From: Bradyrhizobium cosmicum
GTDB lineage: Bacteria; Pseudomonadota; Alphaproteobacteria; Rhizobiales; Xanthobacteraceae
Direction of reading: 5' to 3'
Assembly: GCF_007290395.2 (NCBI RefSeq)
Contig: NZ_CP041656.2
Coordinates: forward strand, 2,356,001 to 2,420,000
Length of the DNA stretch: 64,000 nucleotides
The position numbers were made by a program, and so were the translations under genes. The notes under the pieces were generated by a model. That model did not search any database. It had not been told where the DNA came from and was given only the letters and a program-made list of their open reading frames with translations. How positions within the stretch are numbered: the stretch's first letter is position 1; every line of letters begins with the position of its first letter. Of this stretch, positions 1 through 8,150 are shown in pieces.

Positions 1-1
1 G

Positions 2-307
2 GATGTCGAGTCGGCGCTGCTGACGCATCCCTCCGTCATCGAGTGCGGCGTGGTTGGAGCACCGGACGAGGCGCGCGGAATGATCGTGAAGGCCTACGTC
101 ATTGCCGCGCCTGGGGTGACGCCGGATGCTCAGCTGGCGGCCGAGTTGCAGGACTATGTCAAACGCGAGATCGCGCCGTACAAATATCCGCGCGCGATCG
201 AGTTCGTGACGCAGCTACCCAAGACAGAGACCGGCAAATTGAAACGCTTCGCCCTGCGGCAACTGGCGCAGGCCGCCGTGACGTCATCGGGCGTCGCGGC
301 AGAATGA
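2..307 (+). CDS. Acyl/aryl-CoA ligase (AMP-forming), C-terminal end only
   Basis: Only the last ~101 residues are in the window; the frame is open from base 2 and runs off the left edge. They match the small C-terminal lobe of the ANL adenylate-forming family: an opening DVESALLTHPSVIECGVVG, then GMIVKAYVI, then a PYKYPR...PKTETGKLKR segment whose GK lysine is the catalytic lysine of the adenylation half-reaction. The PYKYPRAIEFV wording is typical of benzoate/2-aminobenzoate-CoA ligases, so an aromatic acid substrate is likely but not provable from this piece. A RidA-fold gene follows 13 bases downstream and is probably co-transcribed. Confidence 0.85.
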   Translation, partial: DVESALLTHPSVIECGVVGAPDEARGMIVKAYVIAAPGVTPDAQLAAELQDYVKREIAPYKYPRAIEFVTQLPKTETGKLKRFALRQLAQAAVTSSGVAAE

Positions 308-320
308 AAAGGATCGAGAA

Positions 321-785
321 TTGTCCGTGACGACGCCGAAAGGCCCGCAGCTTGCGGTGCTGCCGACCGCAGCCGAAGATGGCATTCGTTCTGGAGCGCA
401 GGTGCTTCAGCCTTCCGGCTGGCCTGTGCCGAAGGGCTATGCCAACGGAATGGTGGCTGAAGGGCGCATCGTCGTCACCGGCGGTGTGATCGGCTGGGAC
501 GCCGAAGAGCGTCTCGCGGATGGCTTCGTCGCGCAGGTGCGCCAGACCCTGAGCAACATCGCCGCGATTCTGGCCGAGGCCGGTGCCCGGCCCGAGCACC
601 TCGTTCGTCTGACCTGGTATGTCGTCGACATGGACGAATATCTGGCGAACCTGAAGGAGCTGGGCAGGGTCTACCGAGCCATCTTCGGTGCGCACTATCC
701 CGCGATGGCGCTGCTTCAGGTCGTGCGCCTGGTCGAGAAGACGGCGCGCGTCGAGATCGAGGCCACCGCCGTCATTCCCAACTGA
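321..785 (+). CDS. RidA/YjgF-family protein (154 aa)
   Basis: A RidA-fold protein, a family that hydrolyses reactive enamine/imine intermediates or acts in aromatic and amino acid catabolism. The fold is recognised from VVTGGVIGWD (res 51-60), the helix QVRQTLSNIAAILAEAG and the C-terminal VEIEATAVIP. Start is TTG at 321 behind GGATCGAGAA. The canonical PAR(S) motif, whose Arg holds the carboxylate of the imine substrate, reads YPAMALLQ here, with Met129 in the Arg place. This argues against classical 2-iminobutanoate deaminase activity. Its place right after an aryl-CoA ligase suggests a pathway-specific role in aromatic degradation, which is inference. Confidence 0.85.
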   Translation: MSVTTPKGPQLAVLPTAAEDGIRSGAQVLQPSGWPVPKGYANGMVAEGRIVVTGGVIGWDAEERLADGFVAQVRQTLSNIAAILAEAGARPEHLVRLTWYVVDMDEYLANLKELGRVYRAIFGAHYPAMALLQVVRLVEKTARVEIEATAVIPN

Positions 786-792
786 GTCAAGC

Positions 793-1521
793 TCAGCCCG
801 CCTTGGCGAGATCGTCGTCCTCAGGCGAGTTCAGATAGACGCCCGACATGGTGTCGACCCAGCACAGATGGTCGTGCACCTTCTTCACGCCTTCCACGTT
901 CTCCGCCGCGACGACCGCGGCCTGCCGCGTGCGTTCCTCGGTGATCACGCCGCTGAGATGAACGATGCCGTCGCGGACGATGACGTTCAGCCCGAACGGG
1001 CACCAGTCGTTCTTCTCCATCGTCTCGATGATGCGGCCGCGAATGTGATCGTCGTTGGCGGTCGGATCCGGCACCTCGCGGGCGAGGCCAGCGACCGCCT
1101 GCAGCAGGTTGGCGCGGGAGACGATCCCGACCACCTTGTCGCCGCGCACCACCGGCAGGCGCTTCACGTTGTTCCGCTCCATGAGATCGACGATCTCCGC
1201 AAGCGCGGTATCCTCGGTGATGGTGACTGGTTTGGCGGTCATCACTTCCGAGACCTTGCGGCCGTGCTCGTGCACGAAATCGCTGGCGGACTTGCCGGGC
1301 CCGAGGATGAACCGCAGCCAGCGCCCCCGTTTGCGGCCGGTGCCGATCTCGCTGCGGCGGATGAAGTCCCCTTCCGAGACGACGCCGACCAGCTTGCCAC
1401 TATCGTCGACCACGGTGAGGCCGCTAATGTGCCTCTTCAGCATGATATTTGCCGCCTCGACGATACTGGTATCGGGGGCAACCGAGATGACCGATCGGGT
1501 CATGATTTGGTGGGCGCGCAT
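793..1521 (-). CDS. CBS-pair protein with C-terminal BON domain (242 aa)
   Basis: Two CBS domains (about res 7-60 and 90-150; IMTRSVISVAPDTSIVEAA and VMTAKPVTITEDTALAEIV) form a Bateman module that normally senses adenine nucleotides. A BON domain follows (about res 165-225, with VIVRDGIVHLSGVITEE), usually associated with phospholipid or envelope binding. No membrane segment or signal peptide is seen, so the protein is probably cytoplasmic. The gene is divergent from phaC, and a perfect FixK/FNR box lies 73 bases upstream of its ATG, so expression under oxygen limitation is expected. CBS-domain proteins such as mycobacterial Hrp1 are also part of hypoxia regulons. Confidence 0.9.
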   Translation of the reverse strand: MRAHQIMTRSVISVAPDTSIVEAANIMLKRHISGLTVVDDSGKLVGVVSEGDFIRRSEIGTGRKRGRWLRFILGPGKSASDFVHEHGRKVSEVMTAKPVTITEDTALAEIVDLMERNNVKRLPVVRGDKVVGIVSRANLLQAVAGLAREVPDPTANDDHIRGRIIETMEKNDWCPFGLNVIVRDGIVHLSGVITEERTRQAAVVAAENVEGVKKVHDHLCWVDTMSGVYLNSPEDDDLAKAG

Positions 1522-1587
1522 GAGTGACTCCGCAAAAATCGACGAATTTCGATGGAAGGGAGCCTAATTCACGCATCGAGGTCCGTT

Positions 1588-1601
1588 TTGACCCAGGTCA
1601 A
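1588..1601. promoter_or_regulatory. FixK/FNR-type box, CBS-BON side
   Basis: TTGACCCAGGTCAA is a perfect TTGA-N6-TCAA operator. Its centre (1594.5) is about 41.5 bases from a predicted leftward start near 1553, the class II activator position, with a TAGGCT-like -10 around 1561-1566 on the minus strand. It most likely activates the CBS-BON gene. Confidence 0.85.
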
Positions 1602-1651
1602 GCAGGGTGAAGCCGGCCAAGCGATGAAGCAATCGTGATTGGCGGGCGAAG

Positions 1652-1665
1652 TTGATGCAGCTCAA
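1652..1665. promoter_or_regulatory. FixK/FNR-type box, phaC side
   Basis: TTGATGCAGCTCAA is a second perfect TTGA-N6-TCAA operator, 64 bases from the first. A centre at 1658.5 predicts transcription from about 1700 with an ATATCC-like -10 at 1688-1693, which leaves a leader of about 35 bases before the phaC ATG. Confidence 0.85.
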
Positions 1666-1734
1666 CGGCACCTGAAGCGAGCCGCCATATCCTAGGAAAG
1701 CCCGAAACCGTAAAGCGCGCAGGAATATTCAGCC

Positions 1735-3561
1735 ATGAGCGTCGTGCAGCTTGTCCCACGAGCCGATCAACCGGCTGAAGAGCCCTCCGTCAATCCTGTC
1801 GCGAGCGTCGCTCCTCCGGCCGAAAAGCCGACGACGCAACCGCCGTCAGCGCCAGAACCATACCCGCTCGACCGCGCATTTCACGCCATGCTGGCGCAGT
1901 TCACGGGCGGAATTTCGCCGGTAGCCCTGTCGCTTGCCTGGCTCGATTGGAGTTCGCATCTCGCCGCAGCGCCGCAGCGGCAAACGGAGATCATCAAGAA
2001 CGCCGTTCGCGACACCGGGCGGTTCGTGGAGGCCGCGCTGCACGCGACGTCGCCGGATCGGAAGCCATGGTCGGTCATCCAGCCGCAGCGACGCGATCGC
2101 CGCTTCAGGGAACCGCAGTGGGAGACCGCGCCGTTCAACCTGATGGCGCAGGCCTTCCTGCTCGGAGAGCGCTGGTGGCACGATGCCGCGACTGGAGTGC
2201 GCGGCGTTGCGCCTGCGAATGAAGCCGTCGTCGAATTCGCGACACGCCAGATGCTCGACATATTCGCGCCGTCGAACTTCGCGGCGACAAATCCGGAAGT
2301 GCTCGAAAAGGCCTTTCAGAGCGGCGGCGAGAACTTCGTCTTCGGTTTGCAGAATTGGTGTAACGATTTGATGCGCATGCTCTCCGGCGCGAAACCGGCT
2401 GGCGACGGACAATTCGTGGTCGGCAAGACGGTCGCGGCGTCGCCCGGAAAGGTCGTCTACCGCAACGAGCTGATCGAACTGATTCAGTATTATCCGACGA
2501 CCGCGCAGGTGCGGCCCGAGCCGATCCTGATCGTGCCGGCCTGGATCATGAAGTACTACATCCTCGATCTATCGCCGCATAATTCGTTGGTGCGCTATCT
2601 CACCGGTCAGGGCTTCACCGTGTTCGCCATATCATGGCGCAACCCGGATGCCAAGGATAGGGATGTTGCCTTCGATGACTATCGCAAGTCAGGCGTCATG
2701 GCTGCGCTGGACACGATCGGCCGGATCGTGCCTGGCCGGGCAATCCATGCGCTCGGCTATTGTCTGGGCGGCACGTTGCTGTCGATCGCCGCCGCGGCGA
2801 TGGCACGCGACGGCGACATGCGATTGGGCACCATCTCGCTGCTCGCCGCGCAGACGGATTTCACCGAGGCCGGTGAGCTGACGCTCTTCATCAACGAGAG
2901 CCAGGTTGCGTTCCTCGAAGACATGATGTGGAAGCGCGGTTATCTCGATACGACACAGATGGCCGGCGCGTTTGCGCTGCTGCGATCCAACGATCTGATC
3001 TGGTCACGGCTGTCGCACGACTATCTGATGGGAGAGGCGTCGTCGCCGAGCGACCTGATGGCCTGGAATGCCGACGCCACGCGACTGCCTTATCGCATGC
3101 ACTCGGAATATCTGCGCAAGCTGTTCCTCGACAATGATCTGGCCGAAGGCCATTATCGCGTCGATGACAGGAACATCTCGCTTTCCGATATCCATGCGCC
3201 GATGTTCGTGGTCGGCACGCTCTCCGATCATGTGGCGCCGTGGCGATCCGTCTACAAGCTTCACTATCAGGTCGACGCCGACGTGACGTTCCTGTTGACC
3301 AGCGGCGGTCACAATGCCGGTGTCGTCGCGGCTCCGGAGGAACCCGGTCACAGCTATCAGGTGATGACCAAGGCCGCGGATGCGCCCTATGTCGGTCCCG
3401 ATGAATGGCTGAAGCTGGCGCCACATGTCGAGGGATCGTGGTGGCCGGAATGGAGCAAATGGCTCGCCGCCCGCTCGGGCGAGCCCTGTGATCCACCGCA
3501 GATTGGGCTGGGGGACGGCTCCGGCCTGCCCGACGCGCCCGGAGACTACGTCCACACCTAG
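1735..3561 (+). CDS. phaC: Poly(3-hydroxyalkanoate) synthase, class I type (608 aa)
   Basis: Polymerises 3-hydroxyacyl-CoA into PHA/PHB on the surface of storage granules. The lipase-like box GYCLGG carries the catalytic Cys343, with Asp498 (GTLSDHVAPW) and His526 (SGGHNAG) completing the triad. Length matches class I enzymes (~590-610 aa). The first ~45 residues are Pro/Ala-rich and poorly conserved. ATG at 1735 follows AGGA. The FixK/FNR box upstream places it in the low-oxygen regulon, where PHA acts as a sink for reductant. Its last four bases overlap the end of a convergent CHAD gene. Confidence 0.96.
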   Translation: MSVVQLVPRADQPAEEPSVNPVASVAPPAEKPTTQPPSAPEPYPLDRAFHAMLAQFTGGISPVALSLAWLDWSSHLAAAPQRQTEIIKNAVRDTGRFVEAALHATSPDRKPWSVIQPQRRDRRFREPQWETAPFNLMAQAFLLGERWWHDAATGVRGVAPANEAVVEFATRQMLDIFAPSNFAATNPEVLEKAFQSGGENFVFGLQNWCNDLMRMLSGAKPAGDGQFVVGKTVAASPGKVVYRNELIELIQYYPTTAQVRPEPILIVPAWIMKYYILDLSPHNSLVRYLTGQGFTVFAISWRNPDAKDRDVAFDDYRKSGVMAALDTIGRIVPGRAIHALGYCLGGTLLSIAAAAMARDGDMRLGTISLLAAQTDFTEAGELTLFINESQVAFLEDMMWKRGYLDTTQMAGAFALLRSNDLIWSRLSHDYLMGEASSPSDLMAWNADATRLPYRMHSEYLRKLFLDNDLAEGHYRVDDRNISLSDIHAPMFVVGTLSDHVAPWRSVYKLHYQVDADVTFLLTSGGHNAGVVAAPEEPGHSYQVMTKAADAPYVGPDEWLKLAPHVEGSWWPEWSKWLAARSGEPCDPPQIGLGDGSGLPDAPGDYVHT

Positions 3562-4547
3562 TCCTCGGGCTCCGCAGTCGGCGCAAGGTCCGAAGAGCGG
3601 AACGGCTTGGCTTTGTCCAGCTTTCGATAGGCTTCCGAGGCGGTTCGCAGCAGCTTCTTCTCCCGCTTGCGGTCGAGGAAGCGAATGCCCGCCCCGGGGA
3701 TGGCCTCGTTCAATGATGCGGCCAGGATCTGCCCGCGCGCGTCGTCGTTCAACTGTCCGAGAGACTTTTGCGCCTTGCGCAATTGCTTGAGGATCGACTT
3801 CTGCTTCACCAACGATTCATCGGCGAACAGGTCGCCAAGCGACTCGATCGAATAGGTCAGCCGCTTGTTGAGAAGCCGCAGTTTGTGCCGCTTCTCGACG
3901 TCGAGCTTGCGAAGCTTCCGCGCCTTCTTGAGCAGCGTCGTTTCCCATGCGGTGAGTTGCGCCGTCGCGTGGTCGGCTAGCGTCCGGCGCCGCAATCTGA
4001 TGGCCTCCTTGCTGCGCCGGGTCGACCAGGGACCGCTTTCGATCCAGGCCGAGGTCTGCTCGACCAGGCGCCGATAGCGCGCAGAGCGCAGCGCGCGCGC
4101 CAACAGGCGATGGCTCTCGGCGCGCTTCTCGTCCCAGTGCCGCAGCTCGGCGATCACGGCCAGCTCCTCACCACTCTCGGCGACGACGCGTTCGATCGCC
4201 ACGTCGAGGTCCCGCACCATGCCGAGCTGGCTGTTCAGCCATTTCAGTCCGGCCCAGACCGCCGGTCGTCGTGTGTCATCGACCATCGGCGAGAAGAAGC
4301 GGATGGCGGTACGCAGATGCGTCAGCGCAATGCGGATCTGATGCAGCGCTTCCTGATCGCCGCGGCAGGTGCCGTCGTGCTGGGCCAGGACGGCATCGAG
4401 ATGACGGCGGGCGATGATCCGGAACGCGGTGTCGCAGGCCATGCCGGGGCTGAGGCGGCCGGGCAGGGCATTACGGCGCACCGCCGGTTTGACGCGGGCG
4501 GTCGCTGTCGAGCGCGTGGTGGGTCCCGACTTCCTTGTCCGCGTCAC
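3558..4547 (-). CDS. CHAD domain protein (329 aa)
   Basis: Contains a CHAD domain: helical, rich in Lys/Arg, with conserved histidines such as the one in ALHQIRIALTHLRTAIRFF near res 70-85 and basic stretches such as KKARKLRKLDVEKRHKLR. CHAD proteins bind polyphosphate, and some localise to polyphosphate or PHA granules. The very basic N-terminus and basic C-terminus fit polyanion binding. It is the last gene of a leftward three-gene operon (alcohol dehydrogenase, two-domain kinase, CHAD) with a 10-base gap, and it ends tail-to-tail with phaC. A role linking polyphosphate to PHA granules in low oxygen is inference. Confidence 0.9.
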   Translation of the reverse strand: MTRTRKSGPTTRSTATARVKPAVRRNALPGRLSPGMACDTAFRIIARRHLDAVLAQHDGTCRGDQEALHQIRIALTHLRTAIRFFSPMVDDTRRPAVWAGLKWLNSQLGMVRDLDVAIERVVAESGEELAVIAELRHWDEKRAESHRLLARALRSARYRRLVEQTSAWIESGPWSTRRSKEAIRLRRRTLADHATAQLTAWETTLLKKARKLRKLDVEKRHKLRLLNKRLTYSIESLGDLFADESLVKQKSILKQLRKAQKSLGQLNDDARGQILAASLNEAIPGAGIRFLDRKREKKLLRTASEAYRKLDKAKPFRSSDLAPTAEPED

Positions 4548-4557
4548 TCAGATTGCC

Positions 4558-6081
4558 TTACCTGCCCTCGGCGATCGCGTCCCGGCAGTTCTGGAGCGTT
4601 TGCCCTGGTGTCCCGGATGCATCGATGATGGCCCAACCGACATGGCCGATATTATAGTGCTCTTGCCGCGCGGCAACCTCTTGCGTGGCGTCGGATGCGT
4701 CGCCCCGGCGGCCGCCGATCCGGGCCTGTCGGGTCGCGAGGTCTGCGACCAGGAATAGTCCGTTGAGCGGTACACCGCGTGCGCGCGCCAGCGCGGCCAA
4801 ATCGTCCCGTTCGGATTCGCGTGCAAATACAGCATCGACGATGACGGAATGGCCTTGCGCCAGCACCTGCCGGGCGCGCTGTATCAGCATCTCGTACACG
4901 CGCGCTGTCACGTCAGGCCGGTACGTCGAGGGGGGCAACCGGTCGGTGTGCCCCACTTGAAACAGTTGCTTGCGAATGACGTCGCTGCGCAGCACGACGG
5001 CGCCCGGTTGCGGCGCTATGGTGGGGGCCAGCGCGCGGGCGAGCACGGACTTGCCGGTGCCCGACAGTCCGCCAACCGCGATCAGGCGAGGGGCGGGCGG
5101 ATGAATCAAGGTTCGGGCGAGCTCGAAATAGCGGCGCGCCTCGTTGAGAATTTCGGGACGGTCGGCATTGGGCCGGTTCAGCCTCGCCAGCGCCACCTGC
5201 GCGCGGATCGACGCGCGGATGGACATGAACAGCGGCAGCGCGGCCAGGGCGTCGAGGGTCTCGACGGTTGCGTTGACCAGATACTGGTTGAGGACCGCAT
5301 TGGCTGCGTCTGCCTGATCGTAGCGCAGCAGATCCATCAGGGTGAACGCGAGATCGTAGAGCACGTCCACGGTTGCCATCTGCGCATCGAATTCGATCGC
5401 GTCGAACAGGACGGGCTGGCGGTCGATCAGCACGATATTGGCAAGATGCAGATCGCCGTGACAGCGCCGCACGAAGCCGTGGAGCGCGCGTTGCTCCAGC
5501 GTGGCACGGAGGTTCAGGAAGGCCAGATGGGAGGCTTTGCCGAGCTGTTCGATGGCTGTCGCTTCAAGATGATCGCCGTTGCGCAGGCCGGTGCCATTGC
5601 CGTCGATCAGGGCAGGAATGGAGCCGATCCACGCCGCGCCGTCGGCAACGGTCGCCCTGGCATGCGATGATGCGATCGCATCGGCGATGGCGAGCGCCAG
5701 CTCGGCGCCCAGCGGGCCAGCCTTCGCCAAATGGTCCAGCGTCCGGTTCTCATCGAAGCGCGACATGTCGACCGCATACTCGATCGGCCGTCCGCGGCCG
5801 TCGATCTTGACCGATCCATCCGGCTCCTCCGTAATCGCCACGATACGGTGATAGATTTGCGGCGCGAGCGGCCGGTTGATCCTGATCTCTTCCTCGCAGG
5901 CCGCCTTGCGCTTGTCGAGCGTCGAATAATCGAGGAATGGAAACTTGACGGCGCGCTTGATCTTCAGCGCGCGATCGCCGTCCAGGAATACCGAGGCGCC
6001 ATGCGTGTCGATCCGCGTGACACCGGCGTGTCCCGCGAGGGCCTGGAAAATCCGTTCCTGTGCCGCAGTGTCATCCGTCAT
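4558..6081 (-). CDS. Two-domain kinase-like protein: APH-fold plus P-loop NTPase (507 aa)
   Basis: The N-terminal ~330 residues form an aminoglycoside-phosphotransferase-like kinase with the Brenner motif CHGDLHLAN (HGD at 208-210) and a downstream DAIEFD metal site. The C-terminal domain begins with a Walker A GGLSGTGKS (337-345) and resembles small P-loop kinases of the zeta-toxin/gluconate kinase type (VIVDAVFARESERD). This architecture matches mycobacterial Rv2004c, a DosR-regulated gene of unknown substrate. The start is 8 bases after the alcohol dehydrogenase stop, so it belongs to the same FixK-driven operon. Substrate unknown. Confidence 0.9.
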   Translation of the reverse strand: MTDDTAAQERIFQALAGHAGVTRIDTHGASVFLDGDRALKIKRAVKFPFLDYSTLDKRKAACEEEIRINRPLAPQIYHRIVAITEEPDGSVKIDGRGRPIEYAVDMSRFDENRTLDHLAKAGPLGAELALAIADAIASSHARATVADGAAWIGSIPALIDGNGTGLRNGDHLEATAIEQLGKASHLAFLNLRATLEQRALHGFVRRCHGDLHLANIVLIDRQPVLFDAIEFDAQMATVDVLYDLAFTLMDLLRYDQADAANAVLNQYLVNATVETLDALAALPLFMSIRASIRAQVALARLNRPNADRPEILNEARRYFELARTLIHPPAPRLIAVGGLSGTGKSVLARALAPTIAPQPGAVVLRSDVIRKQLFQVGHTDRLPPSTYRPDVTARVYEMLIQRARQVLAQGHSVIVDAVFARESERDDLAALARARGVPLNGLFLVADLATRQARIGGRRGDASDATQEVAARQEHYNIGHVGWAIIDASGTPGQTLQNCRDAIAEGR

Positions 6082-6089
6082 CGAAGCAC

Positions 6090-7073
6090 TCAGGGCGTCA
6101 GCACGGCTGCGCCGAGAATCCGGCCACCGCGCAGCATGCTCAGAACCTCGTTGGCCTGGTCGAGCGGAAATGCCGTCGTCTCGGTGCGCACGCCGGCTTG
6201 CGGAGCGATCTTGAGAAAATCGAGGCCATCCTGCCGGGTCAGATTGGCGACCGAGACCAGCTGCCGCTCCTCCCAGAGCAGATCATACTGAAAACTCGGA
6301 ATGTCGGTCATGTGGATGCCGGCGCACACGACGCGACCGCCTTTGCGCACGGCGCGCAGCGCGGCGGGTACCAGCTCGCCGGCCGGTGCGTAGATGATGG
6401 CGGCGTCGAGCGGTTCGTCGGGCATTTCGTCAGAAGCTCCCGCCCAGGCAGCGCCGAGACGTCGGGCAAGACCTTGTGCTGCGCCGTCACCGCGGCGCGT
6501 GAATGCATAAACGGATCGCCCCTGCCAGACCGCGATTTGCGCGATGATGTGGCCGGCGGCGCCGAAACCGTAGAGGCCTAACCTCTCCGCAGGTCCGGCC
6601 AGCACCAGCGAGCGCCAGCCGATCAGCCCTGCGCACAGCAGAGGAGCCATCTCCACGTCATTGCCGGCCTCGCCGAGCGGGAATGCATAACGTGCATCGG
6701 CGATGGTGTGGGTCGCGTAGCCGCCGTCACGCGTGTAGCCGGTGAACATCGGGCTGTCACACAGGTTTTCCATGCCTTCCCGGCAGAATCGACAGTGTCC
6801 GCAGGTGAAACCGAGCCAGGGAATGCCGACCCGGTCGCCGGCCGCATGTGTCGCAACATTGGGACCGACGAGATCAACCCGGCCAATGATCTCGTGGCCG
6901 GGCACGATCGGATAGCGAATATCAGGGAGCTCGGCGTCGATGAGGTGAAGATCGGTCCGGCAGACCCCGCAAGCGGTGATCTTCACCCGGATCTGCCCCT
7001 CGCCGGGCACCGGATCGGGCCGCTCCTCCATGCGGAGCCGCGCTCGTGGAGACGGCAACACCATCGCACGCAT
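6090..7073 (-). CDS. Zinc-dependent alcohol dehydrogenase, MDR family (327 aa)
   Basis: A medium-chain NAD(P)-dependent alcohol dehydrogenase. Catalytic zinc ligands appear as Cys38 (CGVCRTD) and His60-Glu61 (PGHE). The four-cysteine structural zinc lobe is C91, C94, C97 and C105. The nucleotide-binding glycines are in LYGFGAAGH. The open frame continues upstream to a GTG at 7103, but the ATG at 7073 has GGAGAG correctly spaced, and the FixK box at 7136-7149 predicts a transcript start near 7101, so 7073 is chosen. First gene of the ADH-kinase-CHAD operon. Likely fermentative, disposing of reductant in low oxygen. Confidence 0.92.
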   Translation of the reverse strand: MRAMVLPSPRARLRMEERPDPVPGEGQIRVKITACGVCRTDLHLIDAELPDIRYPIVPGHEIIGRVDLVGPNVATHAAGDRVGIPWLGFTCGHCRFCREGMENLCDSPMFTGYTRDGGYATHTIADARYAFPLGEAGNDVEMAPLLCAGLIGWRSLVLAGPAERLGLYGFGAAGHIIAQIAVWQGRSVYAFTRRGDGAAQGLARRLGAAWAGASDEMPDEPLDAAIIYAPAGELVPAALRAVRKGGRVVCAGIHMTDIPSFQYDLLWEERQLVSVANLTRQDGLDFLKIAPQAGVRTETTAFPLDQANEVLSMLRGGRILGAAVLTP

Positions 7074-7135
7074 AAGTCTCTCCGAGGCGAACCGCTCCGA
7101 CACGATTATCCATAGAACGGCTGAGTGGCCAGTCC

Positions 7136-7149
7136 TTGACTTCGGTCAA
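7136..7149. promoter_or_regulatory. FixK/FNR-type box, ADH operon side
   Basis: TTGACTTCGGTCAA, a perfect operator. The centre at 7142.5 predicts a leftward start near 7101, just past the upstream GTG of the ADH frame, which supports the ATG at 7073 as the true start. Confidence 0.85.
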
Positions 7150-7184
7150 CGCGCGGCGCCGGCTGACCGCATCGAGTCAACGGC

Positions 7185-7198
7185 TTGACGAGGATCAA
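7185..7198. promoter_or_regulatory. FixK/FNR-type box, Usp side
   Basis: TTGACGAGGATCAA, a perfect operator 49 bases from its divergent partner. The centre at 7191.5 predicts a rightward start near 7233, close to the AAGGAG ribosome site of the universal stress gene at 7246. Confidence 0.85.
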
Positions 7199-7245
7199 GC
7201 GTCGCAACGGGAGCCGGCCTATCCTGATGGTCAAGGAGAATCCCG

Positions 7246-8082
7246 ATGCCCATCAAGGACGTCTTTCTGCCGCTGGTCGGCCAACCCCAGGGGCGGGCTC
7301 TCGCAGCGATCGAGAAATGCGTCGCTGTGGCAGCCGATCTCGGCGCCAGGATCACGGCGCTCGCGCTGGAGGACGATGTATTCGTGCGTCCGCAGGTGGT
7401 GCTTCCGGCCGATCGGGAATCCGCCGTGGCGAGCGCGCCCGAGGTGGGCGACATGCAGCAACTCCTGAATGCATTCACCCTTGCAGCCTCCCGCACCAAC
7501 ATCCGCGCCCAAACTCGGTCGGGTAAAGTGCCGGCGGACCAGATCGCGTCGGTCTTGGCCGAGCATGCGCGCTTCAGCGATCTGACGCTGGTCCCCGTGA
7601 AGCCGCATGACAGCCGAACGGAGCACATCATAGAGACGCTCCTGTTCGAATCCGGACGGCCGCTCTTGCTCTGTCCGGAGCAGCATGTGGACGCGTTACG
7701 TCCCGAATTCGAGAATGTCATGATCGCCTGGGATCACTCCGCCCGTGCCGCGCGGGCGGTTGGCGATGCGCTGCCCATTCTTCAGGCTGCGGCATCCGTT
7801 CGGGTGATTACGGTCGCTGACGACAAGACCGACCCAATAGTGCAATCCGGAACTGCGCTCGTCGACCATCTGAGGGAACACGGGGTCCACGCCTCGTTCG
7901 AAACGGCGAAGGGCGGTGGCAGCTCGATCGGTAAAGTGCTCGGAAGCTGGGCGAATTCCCATGCTATTGATGCCATCATCATGGGCGCCTACCATCATTC
8001 GCGATTCAACGAGATCGTTTGGGGAGGTGTGACAAAGACTGTCATTGGCCAGCCACCGTGCTGGGTTATGATCTCGCACTAG
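7246..8082 (+). CDS. Universal stress protein, tandem UspA type (278 aa)
   Basis: Two Usp-like halves. The first (res 1-145) is degenerate. The second ends with the typical MGAYHHSRFNEIVWGG...PCWVMISH nucleotide-binding tail. A strong AAGGAG site precedes the ATG. Cytoplasmic, presumed ATP-binding stress or dormancy regulator; Usp proteins are classic members of FNR, FixK and DosR regulons. It shares a FixK-box promoter with the downstream acyl-CoA synthetase-GNAT fusion (68-base gap). Confidence 0.92.
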   Translation: MPIKDVFLPLVGQPQGRALAAIEKCVAVAADLGARITALALEDDVFVRPQVVLPADRESAVASAPEVGDMQQLLNAFTLAASRTNIRAQTRSGKVPADQIASVLAEHARFSDLTLVPVKPHDSRTEHIIETLLFESGRPLLLCPEQHVDALRPEFENVMIAWDHSARAARAVGDALPILQAAASVRVITVADDKTDPIVQSGTALVDHLREHGVHASFETAKGGGSSIGKVLGSWANSHAIDAIIMGAYHHSRFNEIVWGGVTKTVIGQPPCWVMISH

Positions 8083-8150
8083 GCGCGTCGCCAGCTTTCG
8101 GCCTGATCCTCAACGAGCGGAATCCGCACCGACCGGGTGCATTTAATTTC

